A DNA stretch of 64,000 bases from Aliivibrio wodanis (GTDB lineage Bacteria; Pseudomonadota; Gammaproteobacteria; Enterobacterales; Vibrionaceae), in contig LN554846.1 of NCBI GenBank assembly GCA_000953695.1, positions 2,108,001 through 2,172,000 on the forward strand, read 5' to 3'. This document shows positions 9,317-17,555 of the stretch, piece by piece. Position numbers and translations under genes: made by a program. Within the stretch, counting starts at the first letter, position 1; each line of letters begins with the position of its first letter. Below the pieces are notes generated by a model that searched no databases, had not been told where the DNA came from, and saw nothing but the letters and a program-made list of their open reading frames with translations.

Positions 9317-9586
9317 TTATTCTGGTTGTAGGTGATCAGCAAGGTGATTAATCGTCGTTACAATACGGCGAAACTCTTTTGGGTCTACCAAACGTAGATT
9401 AAAGTGACGCTGCAATAACATCGAAATTTGCAATCCATCTACTGAATCTAACTCTAAACCACTCTCATCAGAAAATAGCTCTACATCATCTGCCAATTCA
9501 TCTGCTGCGATTTCTTCTCTGTCACACTCTTCAAGGATCATGTTTTTAAGTTTTATTTTGAACTCTGTATCTAACGACCCTTTCAT
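9317..9586 (-). CDS. Acyl carrier protein of the lipid operon
   Basis: An 89-aa acidic carrier protein. The phosphopantetheine attachment motif is LELDSVDGLQI with Ser48. It is distinct from the housekeeping AcpP (77 aa, [10 protein letters not shown]). It overlaps the stop of the permease gene by 4 nt (ATGA) and precedes the ketosynthase by 5 bp. By context it corresponds to DarC-type carriers of dialkylresorcinol clusters. No phosphopantetheinyl transferase is encoded here, so a host enzyme must load it. Confidence 0.88.
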   Translation of the reverse strand: MKGSLDTEFKIKLKNMILEECDREEIAADELADDVELFSDESGLELDSVDGLQISMLLQRHFNLRLVDPKEFRRIVTTINHLADHLQPE

Positions 9587-10749
9587 GAACTTTTCCTTTG
9601 TTTATAAGTAAATACAATACTGGCAATCAATAGTGAAACCACGCCAAATAACGTCAATGCCATGGCTTCATTAAGCACATCCATTACGCTTCCTCGACGT
9701 AAGAAAATATCTAAAAAACCCTCTAATCCCCACGACATCGGAGAAATATTGGAGAAAGTTTGCATTGCTTCTGGCATCACAAACTTAGGCACCATGACGC
9801 CACCAATCGCCCCTAATAAAATATTAACAATGCCGCCAATCGTCGTTGCTTGTTCAATGCTATCAACCACGGTTGCAATCAAAATAGACAAACCAATTGC
9901 CGATAAACTGAGTGATAATGAAACCAATACCAAACCAAAAACCGAACCACCAATCGTTAATGGAGCCGCACCAAATAGAGGAACGATATACATGCCAACG
10001 CCAATCATTAACCAGACTTGCACTTGATTTATCAGCATATAAGGTAATATTTTCCCACCAAACAAGGCCGCTAAGCTGAGATTCATGGTGCTTAATCTCA
10101 TTAAGGTATTTTGTTTTCGCTCACTAATAAAAATGGTCGACATCGGAATAATGACAAAGAACAAGCCAAACACGATCCATGAAGGCACGCTTTGTTGAGT
10201 CGAGGTCGGTTTTTCATCTTGGGATAACTTGGCATATTGGATCTCCATTAATGACGATTCATCAAAAGAATTATCAGCACTGTCATCATCCAAAAAATCA
10301 AAATTATCTTGATTGGCAGAGTTCACTTCATCAAGTTTATTTCCCATCCAACTCAAGGCTATTTGGTTCTTGAAAATGGTCAGTAAAGAGGGAGAGGTAT
10401 CTGCAGCTACACTAATTTTCAGTGGTCGCTCATCTTGATAAAAACCATCAGGAATATCGATAATAAACTGCACCCCCTCTTCTTCAGGTGAGAGGTAGTC
10501 ATTCGAACTCAAAGGATACTGAGTTAATGTTTTAATAGTAGATAATTTAGTCGTTAACGCTTCACTAGCAGCGGTTGAATCTTGATCAATCACTGCATAA
10601 GTCATTAATGATTTATCTTCGTTCATCACATCTTTAAGTGCCAATGACATGATCAAGATAAACACCGCAGGCATAATAAACAATGCAGCTAACGCGTGTT
10701 TATCTCGGCCTACCAATAAGAATTCTTTTATCAACATGGCTTTAAACAT
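9583..10749 (-). CDS. ABC-2 type transporter permease of the lipid operon
   Basis: A 388-aa inner-membrane protein with one N-terminal transmembrane segment (about residues 20-40), a large periplasmic domain of about 150 residues rich in Asp and Ser, and five further segments in the C-terminal half, including the usual GGIVNILLGAIGGVMVPKF block near the NISPMSW motif. This is the ABC-2 architecture of exporters such as YhhJ/DrrB. It overlaps the ATPase gene by 8 nt and the ACP gene by 4 nt. It probably exports the operon product across the inner membrane; the substrate is inferred from context. Confidence 0.87.
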   Translation of the reverse strand: MFKAMLIKEFLLVGRDKHALAALFIMPAVFILIMSLALKDVMNEDKSLMTYAVIDQDSTAASEALTTKLSTIKTLTQYPLSSNDYLSPEEEGVQFIIDIPDGFYQDERPLKISVAADTSPSLLTIFKNQIALSWMGNKLDEVNSANQDNFDFLDDDSADNSFDESSLMEIQYAKLSQDEKPTSTQQSVPSWIVFGLFFVIIPMSTIFISERKQNTLMRLSTMNLSLAALFGGKILPYMLINQVQVWLMIGVGMYIVPLFGAAPLTIGGSVFGLVLVSLSLSLSAIGLSILIATVVDSIEQATTIGGIVNILLGAIGGVMVPKFVMPEAMQTFSNISPMSWGLEGFLDIFLRRGSVMDVLNEAMALTLFGVVSLLIASIVFTYKQRKSS

Positions 10750-11665
10750 CGGTTCTTCCTTTTGATGTTAGATTGATAAATAGAGATTCAAGTGTGGTTG
10801 CACCATAGCGGATTTGTTTCACTTTGATGTGCTGTTGTTCTAATTCACTGATCACTTGAGCAACCAATGTGCTGCTTGAATGATCTAATAGTAAGGTCGT
10901 CGTATCAACTACGCTCACGGCCTCCATATTCATAATAGACAGAGATAGCGGTACCGATGAATGAGGATAAAGCTCTACAATCACTTGCTGACTCTCTTGA
11001 TTATTAATCAATGAGGATATTGAACCTTGCTTAACGATTTGACCCGCATTCATGATTGCCACGTCATCACAGATTTTTTCAATCTCTGGCATATAGTGAG
11101 ATGTGTAAATCACGGTTTTATTGTCTGATTTATACGCCTTAATTGTATCCAAAATTTCATTGCGCGATTCAGGATCAATCCCCACTGTCGGCTCATCAAA
11201 AAATAGAACATCAGGGTTATTTAACAAACCAATCGCTATATTTAAACGGCGCTTTTGACCGCCAGATAAGGTTGATGATTTTTGATCCATCATGGCTGCA
11301 AGGCGATTCGTTTCTACCGCATACGCTAAATTATCTTTTAAGATTTTGCCTTTTATTTTTTGCACACCAGCAAAGAAGTTTAAGTTCTCTTTTACACTTA
11401 AATTCTCATAAAATGCCAAGCTTTGAGGGATCAAAGAGCAGCGCTGACGAATAACCTTTAGATTATTTTTTAGCGGTAAATCAAAAAAAGAGACCTCCCC
11501 AGAATCAAACGACACTAAGCCATTTAAAATGGAGATCAGCGTGGTTTTTCCTGCTCCGTTAGGACCGAGTAAACCATAAATACTATTTGAGGGAATGGAG
11601 AGCGTTAAGTTATCTAACGCTTTCTTGTTACCATAGGATTTATGTAAGCCACTAATTTTGATCAT
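10742..11665 (-). CDS. ABC transporter ATP-binding protein of the lipid operon
   Basis: A 307-aa ATPase: Walker A GPNGAGKTT (about residues 34-42), signature LSGGQKRRL, Walker B DVLFFDEPTVGID, and a switch His in YTSHYMPEIE. The roughly 85-residue C-terminal extension after the nucleotide-binding domain is usual for exporters of the drug and lipid (DrrA/CcmA-like) class. The ATG shares one base with the stop of the BtrH-like gene (TAATG), pointing to coupled translation. It pairs with the downstream ABC-2 permease. Confidence 0.9.
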   Translation of the reverse strand: MIKISGLHKSYGNKKALDNLTLSIPSNSIYGLLGPNGAGKTTLISILNGLVSFDSGEVSFFDLPLKNNLKVIRQRCSLIPQSLAFYENLSVKENLNFFAGVQKIKGKILKDNLAYAVETNRLAAMMDQKSSTLSGGQKRRLNIAIGLLNNPDVLFFDEPTVGIDPESRNEILDTIKAYKSDNKTVIYTSHYMPEIEKICDDVAIMNAGQIVKQGSISSLINNQESQQVIVELYPHSSVPLSLSIMNMEAVSVVDTTTLLLDHSSSTLVAQVISELEQQHIKVKQIRYGATTLESLFINLTSKGRTDV

Positions 11666-12687
11666 TAAAACGCTCGCATTAATGATAAGTACAATTGCTT
11701 TTCTTGCTCAGCAACTGATTCTAATTTTGCTGCAATAATATCAAATTCAATGGCTTTTTTATTTCGAGGGCGGATCGCTTTGGCTATTAATAATGCAAAT
11801 TCACGCCATTCATCACCAATCGCCGTCATCTCAATAGAAGCGGTTTTTAGCTTTTCGTTATCAATCAACTCTGACGCTTCTTGTAAAAAAGAAGCGTAGA
11901 TATAACGAAAACCGGCACCACCGGTACCAATCTCTTCTTGCATACGAATGATATGACCTAAAAATAACTTGGCATAATGCTCGTCTTTATTTTCTAATTG
12001 GCGAATATGCTTGGCTAAAAAATGCATCCCTTTTAAGCCTGCAATAGGCACAGGGGTTTTCAGCATCGTTTTAGCGGTTTTCTTAATGCTTTTTTCAATC
12101 ACACTAGGGTAATCAATCGAACTTGGAATATGCGTTGGATAATACAATGACCCTTTTGGAGCCATAACACCTTTAACAAAACGGGCTTTTTGTAGCGCTT
12201 TCTCTTCGGCTTCAACTAAGTGCTCAAAGACTGGGTCACTGATTTGATAGGTTTGATTTTTTTTATCAACAACAATGAGGTTATGTGCATTAAAATGAAA
12301 ACGCATCTCTTCTGGAAAATACGGCAACCAGAATACAGACGTTTGTGCGCCGACGATTTTACCTTGTTCAAGTAACTCATCTAATCGCTTGGTGCCTTGC
12401 TCTGGCTTTGAAAACTTCTCTAATTTCATTTTCAAACCGATGTTTTTTTGCAATCCTTTCATTATGGATTTTGGCATCGAACGATAGGCAATCAATGGCA
12501 TGCCGCTGAGTTTCACAAATGGAAGATAAGCAAACACTAACGCGCTTGATAAACCAAACACCATTGGCTCTGATAATGGTAAACCATGATGAGTAAGCAT
12601 CGAAGACATGACACCACTCTCGCAGTGTGCATAGTGTTTGTGTTGAAACTGAGTATTATTTTTTTTCAAGGTAGTGGTCATGAACAC
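11665..12687 (-). CDS. BtrH-like protein, candidate acyltransferase
   Basis: A 340-aa protein. The N-terminal part (KHYAHCESGVMSSML, then LSEPMVFGLSSALVFAY) fits the BtrH N-terminal domain, with Cys22 as the likely nucleophile and a His-Asp region (NAHNLIVVD...ISDPVF) that could complete a triad. The C-terminal half is helical. BtrH in butirosin biosynthesis moves an acyl group from a carrier protein to an acceptor amine. Here it could move the product from ACP to an acceptor, or cyclise or release it; that is inference. It lies 7 bp after the 137-aa protein gene and overlaps the ATPase gene. Met3 is an alternative start. The family call is from memory of motifs. Confidence 0.65.
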   Translation of the reverse strand: MFMTTTLKKNNTQFQHKHYAHCESGVMSSMLTHHGLPLSEPMVFGLSSALVFAYLPFVKLSGMPLIAYRSMPKSIMKGLQKNIGLKMKLEKFSKPEQGTKRLDELLEQGKIVGAQTSVFWLPYFPEEMRFHFNAHNLIVVDKKNQTYQISDPVFEHLVEAEEKALQKARFVKGVMAPKGSLYYPTHIPSSIDYPSVIEKSIKKTAKTMLKTPVPIAGLKGMHFLAKHIRQLENKDEHYAKLFLGHIIRMQEEIGTGGAGFRYIYASFLQEASELIDNEKLKTASIEMTAIGDEWREFALLIAKAIRPRNKKAIEFDIIAAKLESVAEQEKQLYLSLMRAF

Positions 12688-12694
12688 GCTTTAT

Positions 12695-13108
12695 TTATTT
12701 TTTATTCGAAAGGTTAGGTAATTTAGTTAATTGCTTAACTGAAATACCTAATGCATCACTGTAGGCCGAAAGCTTAGCTGGCGATAACTTAGCAAACACC
12801 GATGGTGAAAAATGACGTTTAACTCGCCATTGAAACCAACCAACAGATTGCGCTAACACCATTAGATCCATACGTTGAGCAAACATATGATAATACAAAG
12901 AGGACTTTTCCCCTTTTCTTGCTAACTCATACGCTTCAAGAGCTTGACGTTCAAACTCATTTAAGGCTTGCTTAGTGACTTCTTCTTCCACTTCCCAACC
13001 GGTAGAGGCGACCACTGAGTACTCGCCATTTTCATCGGTGGCATACACGGCTTTCGCATTATTAGCGTAGGTTGAAATATTATCTTGCGGGACTTTGTTA
13101 ACTTCCAT
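12695..13108 (-). CDS. Unrecognised 137-aa operon protein
   Basis: I do not recognise this protein. It is soluble, with no signal peptide. It has an acidic helical middle (EEEVTKQALNEFERQALEAYELARKGE), a Trp-containing stretch (VGWFQWRVKRHF) and an end (SAYSDALGISVKQLTKL) that looks like a small helix-turn-helix. The ORF is open further upstream to 13168, but the ATG at 13108 overlaps the DarB-like stop codon as TAATG, which marks the real start. Lying between the DarB-like and BtrH-like genes, it is probably a pathway accessory or regulator; its function is unknown. Confidence 0.7.
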   Translation of the reverse strand: MEVNKVPQDNISTYANNAKAVYATDENGEYSVVASTGWEVEEEVTKQALNEFERQALEAYELARKGEKSSLYYHMFAQRMDLMVLAQSVGWFQWRVKRHFSPSVFAKLSPAKLSAYSDALGISVKQLTKLPNLSNKK

Positions 13109-14256
13109 TAGACCACCTTCAATTGCATAAAGGCGGTAGAGAATCGTCCACTCTCTGGTACGTAACACAATAATGTATCACCCACTTTTAACTCACCAGA
13201 ATGGAACAGCTCTTCTAGCATGATATAAATAGAAGCAGATCCTGTATTTCCTTTGCTTGGTAAATTAGTAAACCAGCGTTCTTGTGGAATATCACAGCCA
13301 GCTTCTAGCATGCCTTGATACAGACGATCACGGAAGTAACCTGATGAGTAATGAGGAACAAAATAGGTCACTTCATCCGCGTTCACTTTACCTTGCTCAA
13401 CTAACTCTTTTAGCGGCTTGGTTACCGTGTATTCAACAATATTATCGTTCAGTTGTTTTACGTCTTGCTTAACTGAAAATATAGATTGATCTAACCACTC
13501 TTGAGATCCATATTCACGCCAGCCTTTTAAGCTGCCATCTGCTTGTTTTTCAGCACCCGCATACATACAAGCATCAAGTTCATTCGCGTAGGATTTTTGC
13601 ATCATCCATTCAATTTCAAGGGAGATTGAATCCGTATTAGGTTGAGACGTTAATAGTGCAGCACCCGCCCCATCACTTAACATCCAACGTAAGAAATCTT
13701 TTTCAAAAGCAATCTCAGGTTGGCGTTCTAGTTCATCCACCACATTTTCAATTTCAGCTTCAAACTTATTGGCTCTCATCATCGCTGATGCATTTTCAGA
13801 CCCGGTGACCACGGCATTATTACTTTGGCCGCTTAGAATCGACATATAGCCATATTTTAATGACATGGTTCCCGACAAGCAGATCCCAGAGGTTGCAATC
13901 ACTTCACAGCTAGGGATCCCGAGTTCACCGTGCACCATTAGGGCATGATTTGGTAAAATTTGATCCGCAATCGTCGTACCACAAGCTAACAACTCGGTGG
14001 AATTAATATCAAAGGAAAGTGACGATAATTTTCTGATCGCTTCTGCTGTTAGCTCAGTATTCGTGTGCGTCGTTTCACCGGTTGCAGGATTAATTGCATA
14101 ATAGCGCTGCTTAATTTTGTTGGATCGCAAAATGAGATTTTTTGCACGAGAGGGACGCGAACCAACTTGTCCAAGAACGTTTTCGATTTCTTTATTACCA
14201 ACGCCATCATTAGGCAAAAAAGCCTGAATGTCATTGATATATACTTTTTTATTCAT
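13108..14256 (-). CDS. darB: DarB/StlD-type beta-ketosynthase
   Basis: A 382-aa KAS III-like enzyme. The triad is intact: Cys126 in SGICLSGTMSL, His302 in FVPHYSSGYFRD, Asn337 in PSKGNTGSASIY. Start (YINDIQAFLPNDGVGN) and overall pattern match the StlD/DarB family, which condenses a beta-ketoacyl thioester with a second acyl thioester to form the cyclohexanedione ring of dialkylresorcinols and stilbenes. It begins 1 nt after the stop of the DarA-like gene and overlaps the next gene. This is the strongest marker of the pathway. The symbol is assigned by family resemblance; the acyl substrates are unknown. Confidence 0.82.
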   Translation of the reverse strand: MNKKVYINDIQAFLPNDGVGNKEIENVLGQVGSRPSRAKNLILRSNKIKQRYYAINPATGETTHTNTELTAEAIRKLSSLSFDINSTELLACGTTIADQILPNHALMVHGELGIPSCEVIATSGICLSGTMSLKYGYMSILSGQSNNAVVTGSENASAMMRANKFEAEIENVVDELERQPEIAFEKDFLRWMLSDGAGAALLTSQPNTDSISLEIEWMMQKSYANELDACMYAGAEKQADGSLKGWREYGSQEWLDQSIFSVKQDVKQLNDNIVEYTVTKPLKELVEQGKVNADEVTYFVPHYSSGYFRDRLYQGMLEAGCDIPQERWFTNLPSKGNTGSASIYIMLEELFHSGELKVGDTLLCYVPESGRFSTAFMQLKVV

Positions 14257-14257
14257 T

Positions 14258-15172
14258 CTAACGTCCTGACGGTTTTTCGTAATAGGTAATGCTTTCTTCT
14301 ACTGCTTTCTTTCTAAAAGGTGAAATAAGTTTCTTTACTAATAAGTTTATCGGTACCAACGTTAATACCATTAGCGCTAAAAATACGGCGTATATAGTAA
14401 TCACTATTTTTCGAGGAAAAGAACCTGGCTTACCTGACTTTTGAATTAGCTTGCCCCACACCATAAATGAGCGTGTGGCGATTTTTTCAGAACCGATCAG
14501 TTTTCCATTTACTGTCACTGCATTCAGGTTTTTAAGTAGCGGTTCTTTTTTCTTTTCTAAATCATTTTCTAATGCACTAACAAGGCGATGACCAAAGCGT
14601 TCACTTTCTTGCAGATCTTGTTCAGATACCCCTGCAGCAGGGAAAATCCAAAATGGATCTTTTTTGCCGGTTAACAACCAACGAGGAGTAGTAATAAATG
14701 CATAAATAGACCCCCCTTGATCGGTTAATACCGCATTATCGATCAATGTACCACCTAACTCAGCAATAACCGCTTTCATCTTCTCTTGCGCCATTACCCA
14801 CATATCACGACAGGCAATAAAAGTAATAACCGGCTTATCTTTAATTAAACGCTTTGCTTGCGCTGTTTTAAGAAATCCAGTCATTGGAATTGAAGGAGAT
14901 AAAAACCACACCGTATAACCGATAATAACTAAGTCATACTCTTCTTCTAAATTTTCTGCAGGCTTCACTTCACAGCCATTCATATAAATCGCTTCAGGAA
15001 AAGCATCAAAGAATGGGTAAAACGACCATGGATAAGGGTATTTATTGACAGGCTCAACACAGTGATAATCAACCTTTACTTCATCACTTTGACGTAAAGG
15101 TGCAGTTGCGAGCTCAACAAATTTTGCAAGCTGCCCACTTTGAGAGTGAGAGACGACTAAAACTTTTTTCAT
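14258..15172 (-). CDS. darA: DarA-like dialkylresorcinol condensing/aromatising protein
   Basis: A 304-aa protein with a flavodoxin-like N-terminus (KKVLVVSHSQSGQL, phosphate-loop-like) and the blocks PYPWSFYPFFDAFPE (46-60) and GYTVWFLSPSIPMTGF (85-100) that I associate with DarA proteins. Residues about 254-280 form a hydrophobic segment flanked by basic residues, a probable membrane anchor. In DarA-DarB pairs, DarA is needed to turn the DarB product into the aromatic resorcinol. It is the first gene of the nine-gene operon; the ATG has no clear ribosome site. A plain flavodoxin or NAD(P)H-quinone reductase fold protein is the alternative. Confidence 0.75.
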   Translation of the reverse strand: MKKVLVVSHSQSGQLAKFVELATAPLRQSDEVKVDYHCVEPVNKYPYPWSFYPFFDAFPEAIYMNGCEVKPAENLEEEYDLVIIGYTVWFLSPSIPMTGFLKTAQAKRLIKDKPVITFIACRDMWVMAQEKMKAVIAELGGTLIDNAVLTDQGGSIYAFITTPRWLLTGKKDPFWIFPAAGVSEQDLQESERFGHRLVSALENDLEKKKEPLLKNLNAVTVNGKLIGSEKIATRSFMVWGKLIQKSGKPGSFPRKIVITIYAVFLALMVLTLVPINLLVKKLISPFRKKAVEESITYYEKPSGR

Positions 15173-15381
15173 AGGCGAAGTAATTTCATTATTAATGTGA
15201 TTATTTGCAAACTATTTTATAGCATCCATAATTATTATAAATAGGTAATCAATATTTTTAACAACTTCCTCATACACTTAGGTACATTCTAGTTATTTTT
15301 CAGGTAAACGTATTTAAAAATTGCGAGTGAGAGCATAAATACATATTTATTGCATTGCATGCTATAAAGAGGTAAAACACA
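15173..15381. promoter_or_regulatory. Divergent promoter region between the lipid operon and the GGDEF-EAL gene
   Basis: An AT-rich region between two divergently transcribed units that must hold both promoters. I see no convincing CRP, lux-box or other named operator. A TGTGATTATTTGCAAA stretch near 15199 resembles only half a CRP site. Confidence 0.45.
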
Positions 15382-15417
15382 ATGAATCGTTTAAAAAACA
15401 GCACAAATAACATATGA
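15382..15417 (+). CDS. Putative 11-codon leader ORF overlapping the GGDEF-EAL start
   Basis: ATG at 15382 is preceded by AGAGG at good spacing and encodes MNRLKNSTNNI. The stop TGA overlaps the ATG of the GGDEF-EAL gene (ATGA at 15414-15417). The downstream gene has no ribosome site of its own, so re-initiation after this ORF could set its expression. This is inference from the layout; a leader of this length could also be fortuitous. Confidence 0.35.
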   Translation: MNRLKNSTNNI

Positions 15418-17207
15418 TCTATTTTTGGAAAAACATTCAACGCCTCCACTTCTGGATAACTGCATTTTATTTTTTCTCTGTCGCTATCGTCAGCCACACT
15501 CTATTATCTGAGCATAATATTGGCGTTTACCTGTATGTTTTTTATCCGATATTAATGCTAATCGCGCGCTTTCATTCCAATAAAAAAATCGTTTATTACT
15601 CTTCTATTCTCTCTTTTTTGATCATTATTCTTGGGAACGCTATTGAACCACTGGATATGGACGCAATTGAAGAGTCTTTTATCGTCATTCCTCTTACCTA
15701 TATTATTCTCTATCCTGGTTCATTATGGCCAATAGCATCAGCGGTAATATTACTATTATCTTATGCCTCCAATATCCCAGCCTCTGAACTTGAAGAGTTC
15801 ATTGAAGATGCGCTTGAGTTGTTGGCTATTTCTGGTTTTGCTTCTGTTATGTCTTTTTATCAACAAAAACTTAGAAAAAAGATGGCTGATTATAAAAAAG
15901 ACAGTGAAACGGATTTTCTAACTCAATTAAATAACCGAAAGCGATTTTATTTTGACCTTAGCCAAATTAAATTAAAGAAAACGAACCAACAACAATTCGC
16001 ATTAATTCAAATTGATCTCGATAGCTTTAAACAAATTAACGATAATTTAGGTCATAACATTGGTGACTTGGTATTGATTGATTTTGCAGCTCGTCTAAAT
16101 ACCATAGAAACAGAAGACATTAGCACTTATCGAATTGGCGGCGATGAATTTACGATAATCATTAAAAACGCCGATATTATGACGGCAACCAACAGCTTAA
16201 TTCAAACTATCTTAAACTTTTCCACTACACCTTATAAGCATTTAAAGTCACACTACAACCTTACGACGAGTATTGGCGTATCGCTATATGAAGATTGTTC
16301 AAACCTCACTAATCTTTGGTGTAGAAATACTGATATCGCAGTATATAAGGCAAAACAGCAAGGTAAAAATTGTGCTCAGTGGTTTAATCAAGCGTTAATG
16401 CAAGAAACTTTTAGGCGCTATCAACTTGAGAAAGAATTATCGACTGCATTAAACGAAAAGCAATTTCATCTTCTTTATCAACCTAAAGTCGTAATACCCA
16501 CGAATACGATCGCAGGAGTAGAGGCACTAATTCGCTGGAACCACCCAGAACTGGGAATGATATCCCCTCTTGAATTCATTTCAATTGCAGAGAAAAGTCA
16601 CGACATTATACCAATGGGGCGATGGGTATTAAATGAGGCGTGCAAACAAGGTAAAGCATGGTGTGATAACGGAACCCCTATTTCTATTTCGGTTAATGTT
16701 TCCGTCGTTCAATTATCCCATGATGACATTATCGGCTCTGTCCGTGATGCTTTGAACGATTCAGGATTAGAAGCCAAATACCTGCAACTTGAAATAACTG
16801 AAACCGCCTTAATGAAACAGCCAGAAAAAGTGATCCAACAGTGCATTCAATTACGCAAATTAGGAGTGACAATTGCCATTGATGACTTTGGTATTGACTA
16901 TTCATCTCTTCGTTATCTAAAACAATTACCTGTTGATATTATTAAAATCGATAAGTCATTTATTGATGATTGTGCAACGAACGAAAAAGATCACATGATT
17001 GTTCGTACCATTATTCAACTCGGTCATAACTTAGGGATTGCTGTTACCGCTGAAGGTATTGAAGATAAGGAACAGCTTAATATACTGAAAATTGAAGGGT
17101 GTGATAAATACCAAGGGTATTACTTTTCAAAGCCTGTCGACGACTCACAAATTAATACATTACTCTTAAACCAAAGAGTTCTGCGCAACACTCATGCAAT
17201 AAAATAA
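15414..17207 (+). CDS. Membrane-bound GGDEF-EAL cyclic-di-GMP enzyme
   Basis: A 597-aa protein. Residues 1-150 hold about five to six transmembrane segments with no recognisable extracytoplasmic sensor. A GGDEF domain follows (about 165-320), with an intact GGDEF motif at 242-246, then an EAL domain (about 340-590) with EAL at 370-372 (VEALIRW) and IDDFG near 490. Both catalytic signatures look intact, so it could make or degrade c-di-GMP. The start lacks a ribosome site and overlaps a short leader ORF. It is divergent from the lipid operon; no functional link is evident. Confidence 0.92.
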   Translation: MIYFWKNIQRLHFWITAFYFFSVAIVSHTLLSEHNIGVYLYVFYPILMLIARFHSNKKIVYYSSILSFLIIILGNAIEPLDMDAIEESFIVIPLTYIILYPGSLWPIASAVILLLSYASNIPASELEEFIEDALELLAISGFASVMSFYQQKLRKKMADYKKDSETDFLTQLNNRKRFYFDLSQIKLKKTNQQQFALIQIDLDSFKQINDNLGHNIGDLVLIDFAARLNTIETEDISTYRIGGDEFTIIIKNADIMTATNSLIQTILNFSTTPYKHLKSHYNLTTSIGVSLYEDCSNLTNLWCRNTDIAVYKAKQQGKNCAQWFNQALMQETFRRYQLEKELSTALNEKQFHLLYQPKVVIPTNTIAGVEALIRWNHPELGMISPLEFISIAEKSHDIIPMGRWVLNEACKQGKAWCDNGTPISISVNVSVVQLSHDDIIGSVRDALNDSGLEAKYLQLEITETALMKQPEKVIQQCIQLRKLGVTIAIDDFGIDYSSLRYLKQLPVDIIKIDKSFIDDCATNEKDHMIVRTIIQLGHNLGIAVTAEGIEDKEQLNILKIEGCDKYQGYYFSKPVDDSQINTLLLNQRVLRNTHAIK

Positions 17208-17277
17208 GGTATTAGTTGACCAATGGTTGTTCCTCTAGTACTTATTAATGATGGGACATAGTTTAAAAAGGGATTAT

Positions 17278-17436
17278 ATGAACAAGCTTGTTTTAATTAT
17301 TTTATGTGTACTGCTTCCACCACTAGGTGTTTTCTTTGCAAAAGGGGTAGGAAAAGATCTCTTAATCAACATTATACTGACTCTTTTCTTCTGGGTACCA
17401 GGTATGATCCACGCCCTTTGGGTAACGACTCGTTAA
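17278..17436 (+). CDS. yqaE: YqaE/Pmp3-family small membrane protein
   Basis: 52 aa with two hydrophobic helices joined by a short basic loop. The signatures LLPPLGVFFAKGVGKD and INIILTLFFWVPGMIHALW define the Pmp3/YqaE family, small inner-membrane proteins linked in other organisms to salt or stress tolerance. An ORF start exists at 17248, but the ATG at 17278 has AAAGGG at good spacing and gives the family's usual length. It lies alone between the GGDEF-EAL gene and a terminator. Confidence 0.9.
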   Translation: MNKLVLIILCVLLPPLGVFFAKGVGKDLLINIILTLFFWVPGMIHALWVTTR

Positions 17437-17466
17437 GAAAGTAACTCATTAAAAAACCGTAAAATA

Positions 17467-17503
17467 AAAAAGCGAAACCCTAAATGAAGGTGTTTCGCTT
17501 TTA
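17467..17503. terminator. Bidirectional terminator (yqaE / metE)
   Basis: Inverted repeat AAAAGCGAAAC ... GTTTCGCTTTT with a loop of about 13 nt, followed by T residues on the plus strand and mirrored on the other. It sits between convergent yqaE and metE. Confidence 0.8.
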
Positions 17504-17555
17504 TTTGGTTCCACGTAAATGAACGTTATTAACCAGTAATATTAGTTACTCTTAT

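Noticed and set aside
13109-13168. Longer N-terminus for the 137-aa operon protein (start at 13168)
   Set aside because: It would overlap the DarB-like gene by 61 nt; the TAATG overlap at 13108 is the same type of junction as elsewhere in this operon.
7300-15172. Aryl polyene cluster as explanation for the KS/CLF/ACP operon
   Set aside because: The ammonia-lyase or aryl ligase, ketoreductase, dehydratases and acyltransferase set expected in aryl polyene clusters are absent, while a DarA/DarB pair is present.
15173-15413. Lux-box or quorum-sensing operator before the lipid operon
   Set aside because: No 20-bp lux-box-like palindrome could be found in the gap.
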